Positions 46,001 to 59,818 of a stretch of DNA of 64,000 nucleotides are shown one piece after another (within the stretch, counting starts at the first letter, position 1; every line of letters starts with the position of its first letter). The stretch lies in NCBI GenBank assembly GCA_033439265.1, contig JAVTVX010000002.1, positions 14,709,174 through 14,773,173 of the forward strand, given 5' to 3'. A program made the position numbers and the translations under genes. This stretch comes from Dillenia suffruticosa (taxonomy: Eukaryota > Streptophyta > Magnoliopsida > Dilleniales > Dilleniaceae). The notes beneath the pieces were generated by a model. It was not told where the DNA came from. It searched no databases and saw only the letters and a program-made list of their open reading frames with translations.

Positions 46001-49000
46001 TTTTTAGAAATAATATCATTTGCTAAATAACTTTTGCCACATTTCAAGTTTTAGGTTGACAACGAGAGCATATTTTTTGGTTAACTTTTCTGATCAATAA
46101 AATAATAAAAATGATATTTTGTTTTTGGATATTTAATGCTGTGGTTTACATAAAATTATATATTTATAGCATTTTTAAATAGACTCTTCTAGAAAAGCAT
46201 GATTAGTTGTTGGAATTTTTAAAAAATAAAAATAAAAAGACACCTTTGGAAGGAACAGTAGAGTGATTATGCTACAAAAGTTGCTCCTTAACAAAAGTGT
46301 TATCATTTTAATACTGCTCCCATATTTCTAAAGAATATATATTCTATAAAATCAGTAGTTTTTTATTATATTAAAAATATTTACTATGTGATATGATACA
46401 TGAAGATTCAAAAATAAATGAAAATAGATGTGTTATGATACCTCGTATGAGAACTATAATACCTGGCCATGTAAATTTTTTTTTTGTTCTTAATGTAAAA
46501 ATATTGATTGACATTTTCGAATTTGTAAAATTTAGTGTGAAAAATTCATAGTTGTGTTTATTTTTCAATTTTTGGTAATAATTATAATATTCTAATAATT
46601 TTGATTATTTTAATTTTGTTATATAATATTTAAATAACTATTTCTAATTATCCAATAATTAAATAGTTCTGCAGCAGTGCAAACTGGTCAACGACCCCAG
46701 CAGCTCAATGAGTCAGCAGGTGACCCAGTGACTTGGCCAAGTCAATGTCCAAACATAGATAGATAACGTGTAAACAAATGGATGGTCAACCACAAATGGA
46801 CACATACACCTGCATACATGCATGAGATCTACTGCAAGGGTCTTCATAATTAAATTACCTTACAAATTATACTATTTGTACTGTTCACTGCTCTTATTAA
46901 GCGGGAGGGTCAGCCACAAATGGACACATACACCTGCTTACATGCATGAGATCTACTGCAAGGGCCTTCATACCTTACATTAACAAGCAGTGAACAGTAC
47001 AAATGGTATAATTATAAGCAGTGTGGATTCTCACTCAAATGTAGCCACACAGCAATATATCCTAATTTAGCCTCTTTTTTATTACATATAGGAACATTGA
47101 AGAAGCATAAGGCTATCAACTCCAAGTTTCCTATAAACCACTTGATTCCAGCGTAGATGTTGCAGATTTTGACAATTGTATTCCTTTGAGCTATTTTGTG
47201 AGGGAAAAAAAATATTTTCTTATTAAAAAGAACAACAAAAAACCTTAACAGTGTGATCTAGCCATCTAGAGGCAAAATCAGTAGGACATCATATTTAAGG
47301 ATATAAATTTGATGTAATATCATGTTTGAGGAAATATGGTTGGCGGAGATATCTGGCATCGTGGTGAATACACTAGCATGACAATCATCCAAACATTTTT
47401 CAAGATAAATAAATTTGCTACATAAATTCTAAATAAAATGGTCACTGAACAATATGCTTACCGATCTTGTATCCATGCATCAACCTTGTCTCCAACAGAC
47501 CAACTATAAACCCCCATGGCAGCTCTGCTCCTCTTCCTTGTTCCTTCAGTTCTCATGGCAGTCAAGGGACGAGCAAAGCGAATTTTGGGTGGCTGATCTC
47601 CTTGGCCATAAAGAGCTACCCATTCCTTTAGCTGGCCTGGAATAGAACAAATGGAATATAGATAAATGGAGGCTCAAATTAGATATTTAGTGCGAAAATA
47701 TGCTATTGACCCACATACGTACTATAACGTATAAAACTAAATTAGAACTTCATCCAAATTTCATATTAGAAAATCATCCAAATTTCATATTTGTCAACAA
47801 GATCGTCCTTAGTGTAAATATTATGAGAAGCTAACCTACCCACTTTGCTCTGTGGAATTATTATTCACCTTTTTCCCATAATGGAAAATGGACTCTTCTA
47901 CCTCAGGACTCATTTTACAAGTAGCTGCAGAGTGGAACACCAAAAGGTTTTGTGGATATGAACCTGAGCAATGAGCTTCATATGTAACTACAATGGCTGT
48001 TAAGATGCAGAATATCTTGCTAAGCAGAAGTATCCAAAGACTACAAATACACAAACATTCAAAAGAGCTCCACACAGTTTAAACTAGTGATTGATTTTTG
48101 TTTGTCCATTTAGCTTCAGCTTTTTTAACCAAGGACTACAGTCGTCCCCAACTCTCAAAAAGCACTATTAAATCATAGAGGTGTCATTCAGTAGTGGTGA
48201 CTCACCGCCTTCATTTGAGGGAAGTTCAGTGTAACACACATAAGCTAGTCCATCCTTCAAACTCAATACATTAGCCAAGAACCAACCCATTTCAGAACCA
48301 TCCCGACCTTTGAAAACCTGCAACAGATCAAATCAATACAAACATGAACATCAAACAAGAAGCAACAGCCAATCCCTACAAGCAAAGCAACATGAAGAGA
48401 AAAACAACAGAATTTCTGGGAAAACATCTTCCACTGGTTTTGTTAATAAGCAATCAATTCCAAATTTTACCAATGCAAATACTTAAAACACACCAAGAGG
48501 TAAAAATGCCAACACAACAAAGTGCACAAAACATTTAATAGCAGGGAAAATAACATAATGACACTAGGCATTAGCAATTCCGGTTGGACAAAATGGACAA
48601 TACAATGGAAAGATGCAGAATTTGGCAAACCAGAGGAACAGCAAAATCATAATCTTTTTTTTTATTTAAAGAAAAAGGGAAAATATTATAGAAAGAGAAG
48701 CATCAAGGATGCGCACTCCCCTTGGGACTACAATTGAAGAAAAGCTATGAATCCACAACATCTACAAAAGTAGAGAAAGATTTACCAAGAAAAATAAAGA
48801 TTTTAAGAATCTGTAATCAGTGGTTTATTGAAACCTCTAAAAGTTTTTCCTTTCCGAGCCAAAAAAAAAAGAAAGAAAGAAAAAAATGTATTAGAGGGAA
48901 CAACGTGACAGCAAAATCATAATCCTTCAAGAAGTCTGAATTGGTTGCAGATCTGCAATTCTAAATCACAGCAAACAAGCCTGCAGATAGACGTAACTTG

Positions 49001-52000
49001 CAAAATCTAAGAAATAGAAATATCACAATCATGCATAAAAGTCTCAAATGATTGCAAAAACCGGAACTACGACCTCTGATGATATATCCTGTCACAAAGA
49101 AACCTGAGAAATACAACCACTACCAGGTTTCAGGCAAATACCTCCACAAGAGAACCCTCCTCGATGCTTTTCTCCTTCCAGGTTGCCACAGCACCACCAG
49201 TGTTCTGGAGTTCTAGGGGCATAGATTGTGATCCAGCATCAGATTCAGGAACCACACTAAGAGATTTGGCCAAATTAGAAACTTTTCGACCCTTCTGTAC
49301 TCTCAAATCCTTCACACCCAAAGTAGCAGCACCTGGAATGCCACCTGTGGCATTAGAATGGTCTTTTACTGTGTCCTTAGTTTTTTCTGTTGAAATAGGT
49401 GGCTTCCCAAATTTCGAGGTCAGGACTTCATTATTTTGTGGAGCTTCTTTAGGATGTTTAGCAGAACTAGCAGGATTCTCCTCAACATTGCCCATGTCAG
49501 ATTCTTTGCTGTTTATCTTCTTTGAATTTACAGCTAGCTCTAAAGATACTTGCGGAACCTTCCAATAGCCTTCTGGACCAGTTTCTACCAACTCACTTAG
49601 GGGAAAATGATCGCCCATTGCAACTATTCTTCCAGCTTGTGATACAGCTGCTGCAGCCAACTCAGCGGCTCGTACAACAGCATCCAGATTTTCAGCCCGT
49701 TTTGCAGCAGCGGAAGCAGCTTCAAGTCTCTTCCGAGCAGCTTCTCTTGCAGCTACAATTGCTGAACTGCTACAATTGGAAACATCCTCGCCTTTCAAGA
49801 TAGAAGCTGGAGTTGCATTTCCCAAGTTTTTTACACCATAAGAAACAATAGTTCCAACACTATGAATGGAATTGCAAGATTCACTTGAAGCCAATGCTTC
49901 TTCGGCCATTAATTTTGCTTGCAATGCTGCATTTGATGCCATCATAGCAGCTGCAGCAGCAGCCTTTGCAACAGAAGCAGCTGCAGCTATTGCTACTGCT
50001 GCAGAGGATATTTTAGCTTCAATATCTGAAATCAATCCAGAACTCTTCTGTGTACTTAACTGATTCCACACCCCTTCACTGTGACCAACAGCGGCAGCAG
50101 CAAGAGATGCAGCATCCTCAGCATGAAGCTTAGCTTCCTTGATCTTATTGTAGGTCTCCTCGGACAAAACCTCTCTCTTCTTAGGATCCATGTTCACTGA
50201 TTTCTGCTCTTGCGTGGAATTTATAGCAGTTGCTACACTCGAAAACATACCACTGCTAGCCCTAGAGATGGGAGAACTAGAGGTTATGATTGTAACTGAG
50301 GAAGAGGGGTGAGAAGCGGTGCCAACAGATGAAACTGGGTTTTTTGCAGATTGAACAGGGAGCAGTCCAGATTGAGGCTGGCCAACCAAAGAAATCTGAC
50401 CTAGATCCTCTGAAACTGTAACCTTTTTCCTCTTCCTAGGTTTTGGATCAGAAGTTTGTAGCCCTGGTGTCACTATTGCATTTTTTATATCCGAAACAGA
50501 AGGCCCAGAAAGAATGCTAGTAGAGCCACCACTTTTAACAAAAGGACTTGAAGTGACATTTTTCATGGCAGATGATTGTGGCAGAGTTGAGTCTTTGACT
50601 GGAGTTAAATGAACTGTTTCAGTAATAGGCAATGTAGAGACACGGGCGGTGGCATCAACTGCGGAAGTTTGTGGAGCAGGAGTCCACTGAGCAGCAAAGG
50701 ATGGTTGAGAGACCCAAGAAGGAGTCTGTCCAAAATTCCTCAATGGTGGAGTCTGATAAGGATGCAATGGCGAAAATGACTGATGAAAATCCAAAAGAGT
50801 GGCTCTCGGCTGCAAACCATCACCAGGGGGGGTAGATATACTCCATAGTGGTGATGAAATAGGTATTATAGGACTCATGACAGAGGAAGGGGTATTCTTG
50901 CTGCTTGTTCGACCAGCAGAAGAGGACACAACCTTGTTCTGAGCAGCCCCTTGTTTGTTCAATTGGTCAGGAACCCTAGCACCTGAAAAACCTCTCTAAT
51001 CAGGAATGAAGCTAAACAGAAGATCAAGGATTGAACAGCTTACAAAGGAAATCTGAACAAGCACCTGAGCGTGACTGCAACGGGGTATCAGCAACACCAG
51101 AGTGGGACTTTTGACTATAAAACCTTTCAATAGAAGTACGCCACGCATTCTCCCAAACACTCCTTCCTCCATCTGAATAAAAAATTTTAATCATCAAAAA
51201 ACACATTTGTGCACGTCATACAAATTAAAATTATACAGAATTAAGGTACTAACCGGATGCCCCAAAGGCTGACACCATGCAAGCCTCTTCAGGAGGTGTT
51301 CCTTGGCTGCAATCATCAAACACAGTCAAATCAAAAGCTTAAAGAGTGGCAAATAAACTGCAGTAAAAGTGCTAATGTTACCATTACAAGTTTTCTTTTC
51401 CCTTCAGAGCCTCCAAGGCCTATGTTCTTAAAGAGAAGTGATTAAACAAAATTTCCCAAGGGCATCGGAGCATCAAGAGAACCACCAATACCAAGTTCAA
51501 CTAACTTGGGTTCTAATCATTTCAAATGCCATAGTATCTTTCAGGCACATATCGAACAGAGTTACATTTATACTTTCTCATATGAAACCAATGCACTGTA
51601 ATAGCCACCATAATAAAGTCCTTAAAATGATTTTCATTGGTTGCATGTTATATTTGAGAAATTATTAACAGACGGGAACAATACTCACATCAAAGATCCA
51701 TAAACAAATATTTGAGCACGGAGCTGCACTTGTTGTAAGTCTGTGAAAGGTTGCTGAAACACAGCAGATGCAGGAGCTGAACTATTTAAATCAGGGAGAT
51801 TACATGACTGCATAGAAACACCACTAGGTTTTGTATTACTCCTGTCCATGTACCCATAGGGCGGCATCCCTTCAGATTGGACAAGCTGAAAATTCAAACT
51901 TGTGCCCAAGGCAGCATTGCCTGTGGCACCTTTGTCAGACTGTCTAGTGGAATTTCTTTCTTTCACAAGGCTTCCTTTCTTGCCACTTTCCCTACCAGAT

Positions 52001-55000
52001 GCCTTACTAGACGGCCGTCTTGCTTTGCGCTCAGAAGTGACCTTTGGGGTCCCTTGTGCAATTTGCCCCTCAGGCACTTGAGGGCTTCCCTGTGAAATTT
52101 CCTGGACCTTTTTATCATCCGCACTTAAGCCAGTCTTTGAGGAACCCTTCTGTACATTATTAATCAGAAATTGAAAGAGAAAAGCAAGTATGAGATTTGA
52201 TCAATACAAATTAATCTTTAGCCCAAATCCATAGAAATCAAAGAACCAAGTAAAATGATAATAATAAGTTATAACAACCCAAATATAGGTATCTTTGAAT
52301 ATACAAATTACCTTGGGATTCTTGGAGGATTGTCCATTGGTAGATGGTTTTCGACCACCCTTGGCAGATAAAGTTCCAGAACGGTTTCCTGGTGAACCGG
52401 GCTCAACAGTGGAGCTTCTATCAGTTTGGGAGGCATCAGTTTCCCTATGCTCTTGGCAATTGGGTTGAATTATGCTGCAATCCTTATTTGGGGCCTCGGA
52501 TACTACACCATTCTGATTCTGGGATAGCTTTACTTCCCCCTCATTTTGATTTTGACTCACAGATGCACTAATTATAGTGTTAGAACTTAAACAAGGCTTA
52601 TCAGAGTCTGCACCATTACAACTTCCATCTTCCACTCCTTGAGACTTCATGACGCTTCCAGAGTGTAGGACAGGACTTGACAAACCTTCACAATCATTAA
52701 AAGCATGATTAAATAATCTACTCTGCTAATCAAAAATAGTCATATAATTCAGGAAGAGTGCAAAAATATATCTGATCACAATTGATACTTGCCAATTTCA
52801 AAGACATTTGAGAGTAATGACTTGATTGCAAATGTCAACAAAAAGAACTTTCTACATAATCCACGCCAAATCTAAGGTGAAAAACCACTGCTTTTATCAT
52901 TATCAAAGCACATCAAACAAAAATAAATAAATTTAAACCACTTAGATATTGTTGTTCTTAGCTCCTCTCTCTGCCATATATCAACAGGCTTGCAGCATAA
53001 TTCACCTTCACCCAGTTATGAATAAGAGAGACAACTCAACTGACCTTCATTTCCAGGGACTTCAACCTTCCCACTTTTACCATCACCAGCTGTATGAGAA
53101 GCACTTTGGTCTTCTTGAACTTTATCACTACAGTTGTGGAAAGACTCCTCCAAGGGTAACAATCCACTTCGCATGATTGTCTTGCCTTCAACATGATAAG
53201 ACTCTGCAGATTGGGGAGCTTTATTAGCAAAATTAATCCTTTACTGTCCCAGGAGTTATAAACACAAGAAAAATGATGAATTTAATACAGGCAATGTTTG
53301 GTTCTTCACTATAGCATTAGTCAAGAAAAAGACGAGACAAAGCAATGAGAAATCATCATTAAGGGAAAGATGAGACATAACCAACATGCTTTGCCCATGT
53401 ACCACCAAAAAATAGAAAAATAAAATGAAAAAAAAAAAAGTTACAAGAATGATCATGAGGAACCATAGGGCAAAAGTGTTTGAAGTAGGCTTTCCAATAA
53501 GGATATTGGGCACAATCTCAATATCAAATATAAGGGCACAAAATTTGAGAGGTGCATCACAAGTCACTTCTCCCAGGTTTATAAGTTCACTAAGCCGGAC
53601 TCCTTAGTGAACACAAATTGCAAGTGATTTATACATATTTAGTTTATGTATGAAATACTAAGAAAGTGCCGCTTACAATGTAAGTTTGAAATGGATGGAC
53701 ATATACCTGCACTTTTCATAGTTTCTCCGGTAGTAAATTTATCAATATCAGCCTTAGATACGTCAACTGGCAGTACTGCTGATTGGCTGGGACAAGATCC
53801 TACCTCTGCTGTTTCAGGCTCACACTGGGTTGCATCAGGATTATATTTAAAAGCTGAGGGTAACTGCACAATGGAATCTACTGCCAGCTGCTCACAGCCA
53901 GATAAAGATGTTTTGTGCTGAGCCACATTTTCTGCCTTAGAAACCCCTTCCAAGGCTGCCAAATCTGCTTCAGGTGAAGGTAGGACACTATCCCCTTTCA
54001 CATCTAGGACTTCATAACCGGCAACATTATCACCAGAAGGAACAGTACCTAATGTGCCATTTAAACACAAGGAATTATGCCCCAAGGTACATCTCATGCT
54101 AATAAAAATATGAAATGAACAACAAGCATGTTTGTACCACAAATTTGAGATTTTAAATTTTACCTGGTTGATCAGCAGGATTAGAGTCTAGTAGTGGCTC
54201 AGAACCCTTGACACAGGTATCTTCTGTACCTTCAACCGCAGATGAGAATACAACCTCATTCTCACAAAGAGGCCCAACAAACTGGGAATCTGTATTACTT
54301 GAATCAGTCGCTAATTTTGCTTTGCCCTCATCAGTAGCAGTATCACTAGTTGATTCAACAGCCTCAGAACAGTCATGAATCATAGCAATCTTATCCTCTG
54401 CAGAATCCCCAATGGCTACATGAGCACCTTCCAAAATATCACTTTTATTTGTTTCTTCAAGACTGCCAGTGAAGAGTTTATTGTCCGCCAGTGGGCAATC
54501 ACTATCCTCCTTTTGTTCATGTATTACCTCAGCAACAAAATCCTTCTTCTGCTCTTGAGCTAGACCGAATCCAGTATTGGTATTAGGAACAGAGATCCCC
54601 TCAGGTAAACCCACTTTGGACAGATCACCCATTTCTGTGTCTTTGGACAAATTCAATTCATGGTTGTCGTCATGGATGGTGCCACCGGAAGACTGACTAT
54701 TAAGGAGCACATTGTTATCTCGTAACAACAAAGATGCCTTACAGTTAGTGACCTGCAGTATAGCCTCCTTTTCCCCAACAGAATTTAACCTCAGAGCTTC
54801 ACCTGCATGAAGCTCTAAAGTGCTGTGACTCATCTCCAGAATATTTCTCTCAAATGTAGTAGCACCTTCTGATACTTCAGGCAAATTTCCTTCAACCCGC
54901 TTGCTCTTTTGTACATCTGTTGACAAAGCCACACCTTCAAATTTGCTAACTTGATCAGAATTAGTGCAATACATACCTTCACAGCCCTTCTCTAATGTCT

Positions 55001-56021
55001 CTGATACTGGTTCCGAGGACGGTTCCTCTAATGTATTTGCACCGCATTCAAGCACTTTTCCACCTGCAGATCCAACCTCAGAGGCCAAGCAATGAGGATT
55101 CTCCAAAATCAACTTACCATCTTTAACTGTATCTGTACTTTCATCATTAATCTGGTCAGCTCCAAGTAGAGCAGGGTGTTCTGGTAAACCATTCACATTC
55201 TCATCAACAGAATTATCTGAAGCATGAAGCAGCCCATGATTGTTTAACTCCTTGACATTTGTAGAAGTATTCTCTCTAGACATGTCTTTATTATCAATAT
55301 CCATCGTAGAGGTAGACCCATCAACTTGACTACTATTACTTATGGACTGCTGAACCGAAGAATTTATTTCCTTTTGAAACATCACATTTAATTCATCCCC
55401 TTCACTGATAGGCAGGCCACATTTTTTAGAAACATCATCTGAAGGCAACTCATTTCCATGAATCGGTAGATCAACTACAGTCTCAGCAATAAAATTTGTA
55501 GTGTTTTCATTTAATCCAGAACCTCCCTCCAGAAGGTTATCTGGTTGTACCATAGGGTCTAAATCGGAAGCATCCCCCATCTTAGGAGGATTTATCTCAT
55601 CTCGATCCATTGTGGTCTCCACTTGTTTCCTCGAATTATCCAATTCATCACAGGCATCTGATTCTTCAATAATAGTTTGTTGCGGGATCATATCTTCCTG
55701 TCCAACAGATTTCAATAGCATTTCAACAGACTCTGAGGATGTGGCCTCAGACCAAACATTGTTACGACTTGAAATAGAGCAAGATTCTGCTGCACTGCTG
55801 GCTCTTGAGAAATCCGCAATCCACTGGTTGTCTTCTTGACTTTCAATACCAAGAAAAACCTCAGTTTCAACTAAACTATCAAACCTTAGCTGGCTTTGTA
55901 GGCTGTCATCAAAATCAAACTTTGGAAGATCATAAGACCGCAAAACTGGAGGAAATTTGCTATTCCCTTCGCTAGCTAAATGAAGATTCTGCCCTTGATA
56001 ATCATTTTCATCATAATCCAT
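40024..56021 (-). CDS. Tandem Agenet-domain nuclear protein (G2484-1-like), 14 coding exons
   Basis: Coding exons in gene order: 54164-56021, 53707-54048, 53045-53218, 52312-52685, 51689-52149, 51254-51306, 51065-51172, 49142-50982, 48206-48317, 47462-47636, 41543-41610, 41334-41449, 40342-41238 and 40024-40137. Lengths sum to 6693 nt, giving 2230 aa. The N-terminus starts M-D-Y-D-E-N-D-Y and a conserved L-P-K-F-D-F-D block precedes an acidic, Ser-rich disordered region. P-K-P-R-K-R-K-K near 1303 suggests nuclear import. Residues about 1407-1580 are strongly Ala-rich and helical. Two Agenet (Tudor-like) modules follow at about 1733-1900, with W-F-L-A-N-V-L-S-L-K-D-G-L-A-Y-V-C-Y and V-G-D-K-V-D-A-W-I-Q-D-R-W-W-E-G. 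The tail is basic (R-R-S-N-R-R-I-Q-P-T-S-R). Agenet domains read histone or protein marks; this protein is probably a chromatin factor, function unproven. The closest relative I recall is At4g17330. The last intron is GC-AG. Confidence 0.93.
40138..40341 (-). other. GC-AG intron (last intron of the Agenet gene)
   Basis: On the coding strand the exon ends ACATCTAGG and the intron begins GCAAGT at 40341, ending TGCATACAG at 40138. The join encodes P-T-S-R-L-L-E-G-L-Q in phase 0. GCAAGT is the standard 5' site of the minor GC-AG class. No GT alternative restores the frame within the nearby sequence. Confidence 0.8.
42459..43753 (-). mobile_element. RTE-clade LINE, truncated copy 4 with 12-bp TSD
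   Basis: The 12-mer aaacaactctac is exact at 42459-42470 and 43742-43753, and the insert is 42471-43741. The left end is the (CAA)n terminus. The minus strand reads V-F-I-D-L-E-K-T-N-D near 43700, the intact RT active site C-M-L-F-A-D-D-I-V-L near 43430-43455, I-I-Q-N-D-G-N-I-H-R-D near 43200, and C-L-R-W-F-G-H-V-Q-R-R-P near 42900. It is in the same orientation as the Agenet gene that hosts it. Stops between these blocks show it is dead. Confidence 0.93.
45652..45685. repeat. (AAAAG)n microsatellite
   Basis: Six to seven AAAAG pentamers in intron 10 of the Agenet gene. Confidence 0.95.
46784..47011. repeat. Composite direct and inverted repeat
   Basis: A 65-bp unit (starting GGTCAACCACAAATGGACAC) at 46784-46848 recurs at 46908-46972 with three mismatches. 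The second copy is itself framed by inverted arms at 46868-46900 and 46981-47011 sharing TTTGTACTGTTCACTGC. It lies in intron 10 of the Agenet gene, and no coding sequence is seen. Confidence 0.9.
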
Positions 56022-56031
56022 GGGTGTATCC

Positions 56032-57568
56032 CTACAGATGAGAGAAAACATGAGGAGAAAAATATAGCACAAACATTCCATTAAATGATCCCCCTCTCAA
56101 CTCTACCAAAGGCCTAGAGCATAGAGGACAATTTCAGGAGGATATAAGATCATTAGTACAGAAAAAATATTATGTACCGTAAGCATAACAACCGTGACAG
56201 TTGACCTTAAAGGTTGCATGCCGGTTAAATCAAACACCACAAAGATCTATACAGAAGTTTCAACTTCCACAATAATTTTTTTCTCCGGAATCAACCTAAG
56301 GCACTGAAATTATTTATTGATAGTCAAACTCTTGTATGTGTTCACAACATTGAAGCCACACCGATTAGCATCAAACTGTGAACAGGAAAGCTTAATACTA
56401 AAAAGTCAATCTCTACACAGAGAATATTGTCCATGACATGTTAATGCTGTGTAGTGGACATAGGTCAAAGTCAGGAAAATTACATAGAAAGGACATAAAC
56501 TAATATCCAAGGGGCAATAATGGTCATTAAAATTTTAATTTGGTATTTTAAGGACATTAACTTTACACTGCAATTAAGGATTCCAATTAAATGTCCTACT
56601 GGACATTAATGACATTGAAATTTAAATCAAAAAATGTCTCATGGCGATGATTTGAAGAAAATATAAATTAAATTAACAAATAAAAAGCAAACCCTTTTTC
56701 TTCCTCCGTCCCTTACTCTAGCCGCAGTGGTGATGGCTATACCATTGTTGGTGGTCAGAGATGATGGAGGACAACAGGGCTCAAGTGAACACGGAAGATA
56801 GGGAAAAGTTATTAAGCTGGGCTTTTTAAGCTTACTGTACCTTCTGAACCAAGGAAAATGACCTCTCTGCAGTTTGCTTAGATGTCAAAAACCACAGGCA
56901 GCAACCACTTTTCCATTTTCAAAAAGAAAAAAAAAATCAAGTAATAAAGTATGCAGGAGAGAACTCCCAATTTTATTATTAATTAAAAAAGGAAATTATA
57001 GAAGGAAAACAAAATAGTGTTTAAGGAACCAAGGACCACGACCCAAGCTTAAAAAGGGAAAAGAACAAAAAGAGTCAATTGCAAACACAAGAAAACTCAT
57101 TAATTAAATATGATATAGATGTTGAAACCGTATTGCATATTATTAAAGATTAGATGGGATTCTAAAGTGGGTAGCAGTCTTGTTCAATAAATGTGTTTAT
57201 CTAGAAGCAGGTTGGAATCAGTCTTCATTGTTGCTTCATTGCCAATGGCCCCATCTGTTGTAGATAGTGTTGTCTTCATGAGCATTTGATGCCTTCCAAG
57301 TTTGTGCATCACGTGTATGGGCCTAGAATGTGTTGTTAGGGAGTTGAGTGCCTTTGTTTGAAGCTTTTTTTTTTTAATATGAAAATTTTTGTTGATGGAC
57401 TTCTTTTTTTTTGGGGGGGGGGGGGAAGAGATTTGTTATCTAGGCTATAGTCAGATTCATTATCTCCCTACGAGGAAGTTGCCTATTTTGCTTTCTTGCT
57501 TCTGTAATGTTAACATATGCACCCTCTTGGTACTTTTGTTATTCTTAAAATACTTATGTTTTCCAATC

Positions 57569-57605
<37 letters not shown>

Positions 57606-59582
57606 AAACACAACAAACAAAAGCTTCAAAAATCAATTTCATCTAAGGCGTCAAAAGCAACCTAGCTGGGCACAAAATACATTTCTTCACCCCGCCAAAG
57701 CCCATTTATTTCTCTAACCCAGATTGACCAAAAGCCAAAGGAATTAAAATATATCTCCAGCCTTATCTAACACAACTGTACATGTCTTTCCAAGACAAAA
57801 GCCCATCAACAAGCAAGTCTGTCAAAGGTCACAAAAGTTTAAGTTGGAGAACATGAACTCCCATATTGCTCAAGTCCAAAAGGATGCAATAAAAGGTGAT
57901 GAAGCAATTTGGCCTCCCTCTTGGAGAATTGCCCATTTGCACCAAAGCAAAGTGGAAAGATGAATTATAATGCTTGAAATAAGTAATACAATATCTGAAA
58001 GAGTTCTTTCTAATAAATCAAAATTCATTAATTACACCTCCGCACTCATGAAAAGACAATGAGACTGATTAAGGAAATTTATGATGCCCTTCCACACACA
58101 CAAATTCTTGTCAAGCCAAATGATTCAACAATCAAAACAATAAGCAGCAAAAAAAAAGCAACAGAGAAAGAGAGAAAGAGAGTGTGTGTCAAGCAATTGA
58201 TAGGTGTTTTCAAGCCTCTTCTTCTGGTCCCTCATGACTAAAAAATTACACCATCAATTGTCCAAAGTTTTCAGCAATAAAAGACTTAATAGTAGCTTTG
58301 TCCCACTCCAACCTATACAAAAATCAGGAATGAAGGGATAAATTACCATGCAAGGCTTCCTTGTATAGATTTTGAGAGGAAATGGCAGACTAGAAACTCG
58401 ATATACTAAAACCCACCCAATTTCTAATGATGTCTTCACCTACCACCCCCGGATCTAGTTAGAACTCGAACTACATAGGGTCCATAATAGCACCAATGCT
58501 GTCAATGTATATCATCGTTATCTTTTTTATTGGCTTAAAATACCCAAAAGACTTCATAACACAATTTAATCTTAAAGTTTCACAAAAGGACAGACAATCG
58601 CATGCTCCTGGCATCACAATGTATATTGAGGGTAAAAAAAAAAAAAAAAAAACACGAACTTCCCCTACAAAAGAGAGGCTATTTTCACAGTTTAAGCCAT
58701 AAACCCAGGTAAAAATGGTGCAACACATCATTGCACTCTGACCAACATTATATCATATTTCCCCATTGAGGCTTTAGGTCTAAAAGGTTCAAAATGCAGG
58801 GAGCGCCACACTATTATGTCTCATCCACCATTGTGCTCTCACTAGGGGTGTGATTGTTATTTGTTTCAAAGGAGAGATAGGTAAAGGAAGGAAAAGCGGA
58901 AAGAACGTGTTATTCCTTTATTCTGTAAGAAGAAAAAGTGGAAGAAAGAAAACCCTAGTTTCCATCCTTTCAACCTACTTCCTTTCCTTCCAAAATTCAA
59001 GGTTTGAATGTTTTCCTTTATCCCATACAATTTTTTCTCCTTCCTCCATTCCTTCCTTTCTAACCCAACAATTAGAAAGCAAAATCATGTCTTCCCCTCC
59101 CCCGTTTCTCTCCCCTTTTTCCTATCTTCCCAATTCCCTATCCCTCCAACCAGACATATCCCAACTCCAGCTTAGTTCCAGCCATGATAATTTATTTTCT
59201 TTTCCAATTACCCACAATTCATAACCACATAAATCGTGCAATTCAATTTAAAAAAAAAAAAGTATACCCAATTCATAACCACAGAATATATGACACATAC
59301 ACGTAGCTACAAAGCTAGGGCAAACAAAACAGAAGACGAGAAATGGAAAACAATAGAATACATCCGATCTCAAAATATCAATTCTCAGGTAACAGAAACT
59401 AACGAATACAAATTAATAAAAAACACACCAACAGAAGACAAAAAAACCAGAAACCCTTGAATAATTTGCCCTAATTTACACACATCACAACCCACACGCA
59501 CACACAAGCAAAACATTTTCAAGTAGTCAAAAAACAAAGAGGAAATGAACAGTACCAGAAGAAGTAAGTCTAAAGACGCTAC
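56032..59582. other. Probable leader intron of the Agenet gene
   Basis: The first coding exon has a good acceptor (TGTAG at 56032-56036) ten bases before the ATG, so the 5' leader must be spliced. The likely upstream donor is near 59581-59582 (coding strand GGGAG/GTAGCG), giving a 3.55-kb intron. It contains a G13 run at 57413-57425, an (AG)n tract at 57573-57603, and no coding sequence that I recognise. Confidence 0.5.
57573..57603. repeat. (AG)n microsatellite
   Basis: About fifteen AG units in the leader intron of the Agenet gene. Confidence 0.95.
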
Positions 59583-59800
59583 CTCCCTCCATGAAGTGAC
59601 GAAATCCTTCCCCGGTCCGATCACCCTATCCTCAATCTCACGCTCATCTCACTCCCCTTTCGTCCAAACCCTAGGGCTTTTCCAATTTCTTTTCCACTTC
59701 AATCAAATAATACAAAACCCTAAATCCAACAGAAAATAAAGTCCGCCGGAATCGGAGAATTTAAACGAAATCGAGAAGCCGAAGACCCAGATAAAGAGGA
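59583..59800 (-). other. Probable 5' leader exon and promoter side of the Agenet gene
   Basis: On the minus strand this is a C/T-balanced, stop-rich stretch ending in a usable donor at 59581-59582. It is followed upstream by GT/GA microsatellites (59819-59836) and a TATATATA tract at about 59922-59936 that could include the TATA region. The position fits the spliced leader required by the acceptor at 56032. A second possible donor (CTTCTG/GTACTG) lies near 59552. No transcript evidence is available. Confidence 0.35.
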
Positions 59801-59818
59801 GAGAGAGAGTGTGCGTTT

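Larger units (their letters stand above)
41611..47461. other. 5.85-kb intron 10 of the Agenet gene
   Basis: This intron separates exons 10 and 11 inside the second Agenet module (R-W-W-E-G junction). It contains the LINE copy at 42471-43741, an (AAAAG)n tract, and the composite repeat at 46784-47011. An unassigned open frame at 44478-44693 on the minus strand carries an acidic peptide (S-D-L-D-V-E-S-V-I-E-E-V) with no family I recognise. Confidence 0.8.

Noticed and set aside
49164..50063. Plus-strand open frames at 49.1-50.1 kb
   Set aside because: These are antisense shadows of the Ala/Ser-rich coding exon of the Agenet gene.
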